64,000 nucleotides of DNA from Haloferula rosea (lineage in GTDB: Bacteria > Verrucomicrobiota > Verrucomicrobiia > Verrucomicrobiales > Akkermansiaceae), in NCBI RefSeq assembly GCF_016595525.1, contig NZ_JAENII010000006.1:186001-250000 (forward strand). The letters run 5' to 3'. Shown one piece after another: positions 60,907 to 64,000 of the stretch. Position 1 is the stretch's first letter. Each line of letters opens with the position of its first letter. Position numbers and translations under genes: made by a program. The notes below the pieces were generated by a model that was not told where the DNA came from, ran no database searches, and saw nothing but the letters and a program-made list of their open reading frames with translations.

Positions 60907-62982
60907 ATGCCACACAACTCGACACGTGCTCTCGAACTGCTCCGCCTCGGAACCCAGAATCCGTCCGCGGAGTTCCGCGACGGGCAAGAGGAAGCCATTC
61001 GCCATGTCGTCGAGGGGCTGGGCCGTTTGCTGGTGGTGCAAAAGACCGGCTGGGGAAAGAGTTCCGTGTATTTCATCGCGACGAAGTTGCTACGCGAGCA
61101 AGGCTTGGGGCCGGCGATCTTGATCTCTCCGCTCTTATCTTTGATGCGGAACCAGATCGCGGCGGCGGAGCGGATGGGTGTGCGGGCGCTGACGATCCAT
61201 TCCGGCAATACCGCCGATTGGGACGAGGTGAAGGAGCGGGTCAGAAATGATGAGGTGGACATTCTCCTCATTTCGCCTGAGCGGCTTTCGAATGAGTATT
61301 TCCGCAACGAGGTTCTTGGTCCGGTGGCGGGAAGGATTTCGCTGCTGGTGGTGGATGAGGCGCATTGCATTTCCGATTGGGGTCACGACTTCCGTCCGCA
61401 CTACCGCTTCATTGAGCGGATCGTTCGTCAGTTGCCCGCCAACCTTCGTCTGCTGGCCACCACAGCGACGGCAAACGAGCGGGTGATGAACGACCTGGAG
61501 CAGATCCTCGGGCCGAACCTTGAAGTTTCGCGAGGCGAGCTGGGGAGGCCGTCGCTTTTCCTGCAGACGATCCGCCTGGCGGGTCAGGCAGAGCGTCTGG
61601 CGTGGCTGGCACAACACCTGCCGGGGATTCCGGGCAGCGGGATCGTCTACACGCTGACGGTGAGGGATGCTGCCCAGGTGGCGGAGTGGCTCAGGTCGAG
61701 AGGGATCGAGGCGAGGGCCTACAGCGGTCAATCCGGCGACGAGCGCCCGGAGCTTGAAGATGCCCTGCTGCGGAATGAGGTGAAGGTGCTGGCGGCAACG
61801 ACGGCGCTTGGCATGGGATTCGACAAGCCGGATCTGGCATTCGTGATCCATTTCCAGATGCCGGGATCGGTGGTGGCTTACTATCAGCAGGTGGGGCGTG
61901 CAGGGCGCAACATTGATTCGGCCTACGGCATTCTCCTAAGCGGAGTAGAGGAGCAGGAGATCAACGATTACTTCATCGAAAGCGCCTTTCCCAAACGCGA
62001 GGAGGTGTCAGCGGTGCTGGATGCCTTGGGAGAGGCTGAGGAGGGCTTTTCCGTTCCGGAATTGATGGCTCGGGTGAACGCGACGATGGGCCGGATTGAT
62101 AAGGCGCTCTTGCTGATGAGTCTGGAGTCCCCGGCGGCGGTTGTGAAGGAGGGGACGAAGTGGAGGCTGACGGCGGCCGGGCTGTCGGAGGATTTTTGGA
62201 TTCGCGCCGAGAGGCTTACTTCGCTGCGTCGTGATGAGCAGCAGCAGATGAAGGACTATGTGGATCTGGAGACCGGGCACATGGAGTTTCTCATTTCGGC
62301 ATTGGACGGCGATCCTGCAGGATATGTCCCGCCCGGAGTGCCTGAGATTGCACAGGATGTGGAGCCCGGACTGATCTGGGAGGCGGAGAGTTTTCTGCGC
62401 AGGACGGGTTTGCCCCTGGAGCCGCGCAAGAGGTGGCCAAACGGAGGTCTGCCGCAGATGGGGGTGCGTGGAAACCTAGCGGAGGAGCTTCGCGCGGAGA
62501 GCGGAAGGGTGCTTTGCTATTGGGGCGGAGCTGGATGGGGGGAAGAGGTGCGGCGGGGGAAGTATCATGATGCGCGCTTTTCCGATGATCTGGTGGCTGC
62601 CTGTGTCGCCATGGTGGGCGACTGGAATCCGCATCCTGCACCGGAGTGGGTCACCTGTGTGCCGTCGCTGCGACACCCGGACTTGGTGCCGGATTTTGCC
62701 CGTCGGCTGGCTGCGGCCCTTGGATTGCCCTTTTTTGAAACCCTCCGGAAGACTGATGCTCGCCCGGAGCAGAAGACCATGGCCAACAGCATTCAGCAGG
62801 CCCGCAACATTGATGGATCGCTTGAAATCCTGAGTGGCAGCGTCCGGGAGGGCTCCGTCTTGCTGGTGGACGATATGGTGGATTCCAAATGGACCCTGAC
62901 TGTGGCAGCCTACCTCCTCAGGCAGCAGGGTAGTGGACCGATCCACCCGCTCGCACTGGCCACCACCGCCCACGCCGAATAA
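60907..62982 (+). CDS. RecQ-like DEAH helicase with C-terminal phosphoribosyltransferase domain
   Basis: 691 residues from ATG 60907 (ATG 60877 or 60832 possible). Helicase motifs: 'FRDGQEEAI' (RecQ-type motif 0), Walker A '[14 protein letters not shown]' (about 43-56), DEAH (150-153) in '[19 protein letters not shown]', '[11 protein letters not shown]', and in domain 2 '[26 protein letters not shown]' (part) and 'QQVGRAGR'. It lacks RecQ's zinc and HRDC parts; instead the C-terminus (about 520-691) resembles a ComF/type I phosphoribosyltransferase with the PRPP loop '[14 protein letters not shown]' (651-664). The next gene is a DprA-like protein, 2 bp away. Confidence 0.9.
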   Translation: MPHNSTRALELLRLGTQNPSAEFRDGQEEAIRHVVEGLGRLLVVQKTGWGKSSVYFIATKLLREQGLGPAILISPLLSLMRNQIAAAERMGVRALTIHSGNTADWDEVKERVRNDEVDILLISPERLSNEYFRNEVLGPVAGRISLLVVDEAHCISDWGHDFRPHYRFIERIVRQLPANLRLLATTATANERVMNDLEQILGPNLEVSRGELGRPSLFLQTIRLAGQAERLAWLAQHLPGIPGSGIVYTLTVRDAAQVAEWLRSRGIEARAYSGQSGDERPELEDALLRNEVKVLAATTALGMGFDKPDLAFVIHFQMPGSVVAYYQQVGRAGRNIDSAYGILLSGVEEQEINDYFIESAFPKREEVSAVLDALGEAEEGFSVPELMARVNATMGRIDKALLLMSLESPAAVVKEGTKWRLTAAGLSEDFWIRAERLTSLRRDEQQQMKDYVDLETGHMEFLISALDGDPAGYVPPGVPEIAQDVEPGLIWEAESFLRRTGLPLEPRKRWPNGGLPQMGVRGNLAEELRAESGRVLCYWGGAGWGEEVRRGKYHDARFSDDLVAACVAMVGDWNPHPAPEWVTCVPSLRHPDLVPDFARRLAAALGLPFFETLRKTDARPEQKTMANSIQQARNIDGSLEILSGSVREGSVLLVDDMVDSKWTLTVAAYLLRQQGSGPIHPLALATTAHAE

Positions 62983-62984
62983 GC

Positions 62985-64000
62985 ATGGAAATCTCACCCA
63001 ACACCCAAGCCATCCTGCTGCTGACCGCTCCATTGATTGCGGGGAAGAAAGCGGAGCCTGCTCCTTTGTTGACGTTAAAGGACTACAACTGTTTCGCCCG
63101 TTGCCTGCGGGATGCGGGAAAAGAGCCAGCGGACCTGCTTGGGGCAGATGTTGGTGAGTTGTTGGACAGTTGCGGTGCACGCTATGGACGGGAGCGTCTG
63201 GAAGCCTTGCTCGCTCGGGGTTTCCTGCTCGGACAGGCGGCGGACCGTTGGCGTTCGCGTGGAATCTGGGTGATCAGTCGGGCTGATGCCTGCTATCCCC
63301 GCCGCTTGAAGGCTCGCCTGCGGGAAGCGGCGCCACCCATCCTTTACGGCTGCGGTGAACCTGGCCTGCTCGATGCAGGGGGCTTGGCCGTCGTAGGTTC
63401 CCGGCACGTGGACGATGAATTGGTGCGCTACACGACTCAACTGGGAGCGGTGGCCGCCGAAGCGGGAGTTGCGATCGTCTCCGGGGCGGCGCGAGGGATC
63501 GATAGTTCGGCGATGGCGGGTGCTCTGGATGCGGGAGGAAGAGTGATCGGCGTGATGGCGGATAGTCTTCAACGAGCCGCCTTGGCAAAGGGCAACCGTG
63601 ATGCATTTCGCGATGGGCGACTCGTCGTGGTGTCCGCGTACGATCCAGCGGCTGGATTCAATGTCGGGCATGCGATGCAGCGCAACAAGGCGATCTATGC
63701 TCTTTCCGATGCCGGACTGGTGGTGACCTCGGATTTCAAGAAGGGGGGAACTTGGGCAGGAGCGATCGAGCAGTTGGGGAAGCTCAAACTCGTCCCGGTC
63801 TTCGTGCGGAATGGGTCTGCTGCCGGGAAAGGAAATCAAGCCCTGCTCCAACAGGGAGGGGAGGCATGGCCTGAGCCGGCGACTGGAGAAGAACTCACGG
63901 AGGCCATTTGCAGGGCGAAGGAGGACCGCGCCAAGGAGCCCAAGCAGGAGTCACTTGGGCTGCCCCTTCGTGAGGAAGAGGGCAACTACGCGGCGGAATC
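62985..64000 (+). CDS. DprA-like DNA-processing protein, C-terminus beyond window
   Basis: The frame is open from ATG 62985 to the right edge (338 codons). An N-terminal helical part (about 1-100) is followed by a Rossmann-like DprA/Smf domain with '[13 protein letters not shown]', '[21 protein letters not shown]' (part), 'VIGVMADSL' and '[19 protein letters not shown]'. DprA loads RecA on single-stranded DNA in transformation, but this copy sits in a restriction island next to a helicase/phosphoribosyltransferase fusion, so a defence or ComF-like role is more probable. It follows the helicase gene after 2 bp. Confidence 0.88.
   Translation, partial: MEISPNTQAILLLTAPLIAGKKAEPAPLLTLKDYNCFARCLRDAGKEPADLLGADVGELLDSCGARYGRERLEALLARGFLLGQAADRWRSRGIWVISRADACYPRRLKARLREAAPPILYGCGEPGLLDAGGLAVVGSRHVDDELVRYTTQLGAVAAEAGVAIVSGAARGIDSSAMAGALDAGGRVIGVMADSLQRAALAKGNRDAFRDGRLVVVSAYDPAAGFNVGHAMQRNKAIYALSDAGLVVTSDFKKGGTWAGAIEQLGKLKLVPVFVRNGSAAGKGNQALLQQGGEAWPEPATGEELTEAICRAKEDRAKEPKQESLGLPLREEEGNYAAE

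Overview
The window looks like a chromosomal segment of a Verrucomicrobiota bacterium, probably Verrucomicrobiales (Luteolibacter/Haloferula/Roseibacillus type). This placement rests on marker combinations, not on a 16S gene. The markers are high GC, PEP-CTERM proteins, a DUF1501/DUF1800 pair, secreted sulfatases beside GH2 enzymes, an ECF sigma factor of the Rhodopirellula/Verrucomicrobium type with a FecR-LamG partner, and few recognisable Shine-Dalgarno sequences. No rRNA, tRNA or CRISPR array was seen.

Layout. 1-6284 (minus): a carbohydrate unit of SSS sodium:solute symporter, DUF5107/TPR protein and a secreted GH2 enzyme cut by the left edge. 6615-7187 (minus): tmk. 7368-9668: an unusual fusion of an endonuclease/exonuclease/phosphatase domain to a PhoD-like phosphatase. 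9955-17805: three related secreted proteins that share a roughly 235-residue domain; one also carries a sulfatase and one ends in a PEP-CTERM anchor. 17901-19966: ECF sigma factor and FecR-LamG membrane protein. 19982-28053: recG, a pseudokinase-like membrane protein, a small secreted helical protein, lepA and a Na/Pi cotransporter.

28060-40307 (minus) is the most interesting block: ten closely packed genes that read as one operon. In transcription order they are a periplasmic substrate-binding protein fused to an OmpA-like domain, a VWA lipoprotein, a second and different binding-protein/OmpA fusion with a membrane anchor, a membrane coiled-coil protein, a PspA-like coiled-coil protein, a complete ABC transporter (binding protein resembling the urea-carboxylase-linked family, permease, ATPase), a two-part AAA ATPase and a membrane-anchored protein of unknown function. 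I infer an envelope-spanning assembly that couples solute sensing, peptidoglycan contact and membrane maintenance.

40594-41235 is a protein with a COQ4-like HDxxH-x11-E motif. 41249-48906 (minus) is an operon of PEP-CTERM protein, DUF1800/TSP3 protein, DUF1501 protein and a small anchored protein. 49055-54483 is a LacZ-type GH2 beta-galactosidase with a discoidin-like C-terminus followed by a sulfatase.

54484-64000 is an accessory/defence island. Two copies of a composite palindromic repeat flank an AbiEi antitoxin gene; the second copy truncates the AbiEii toxin gene, whose catalytic motif is also altered. Then come hsdM (with an in-frame palindromic insertion), hsdS, a TIGR04141/DUF6119 protein, a RecQ-like helicase with a C-terminal phosphoribosyltransferase domain, and a DprA-like protein cut by the right edge. 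No hsdR lies inside the window.
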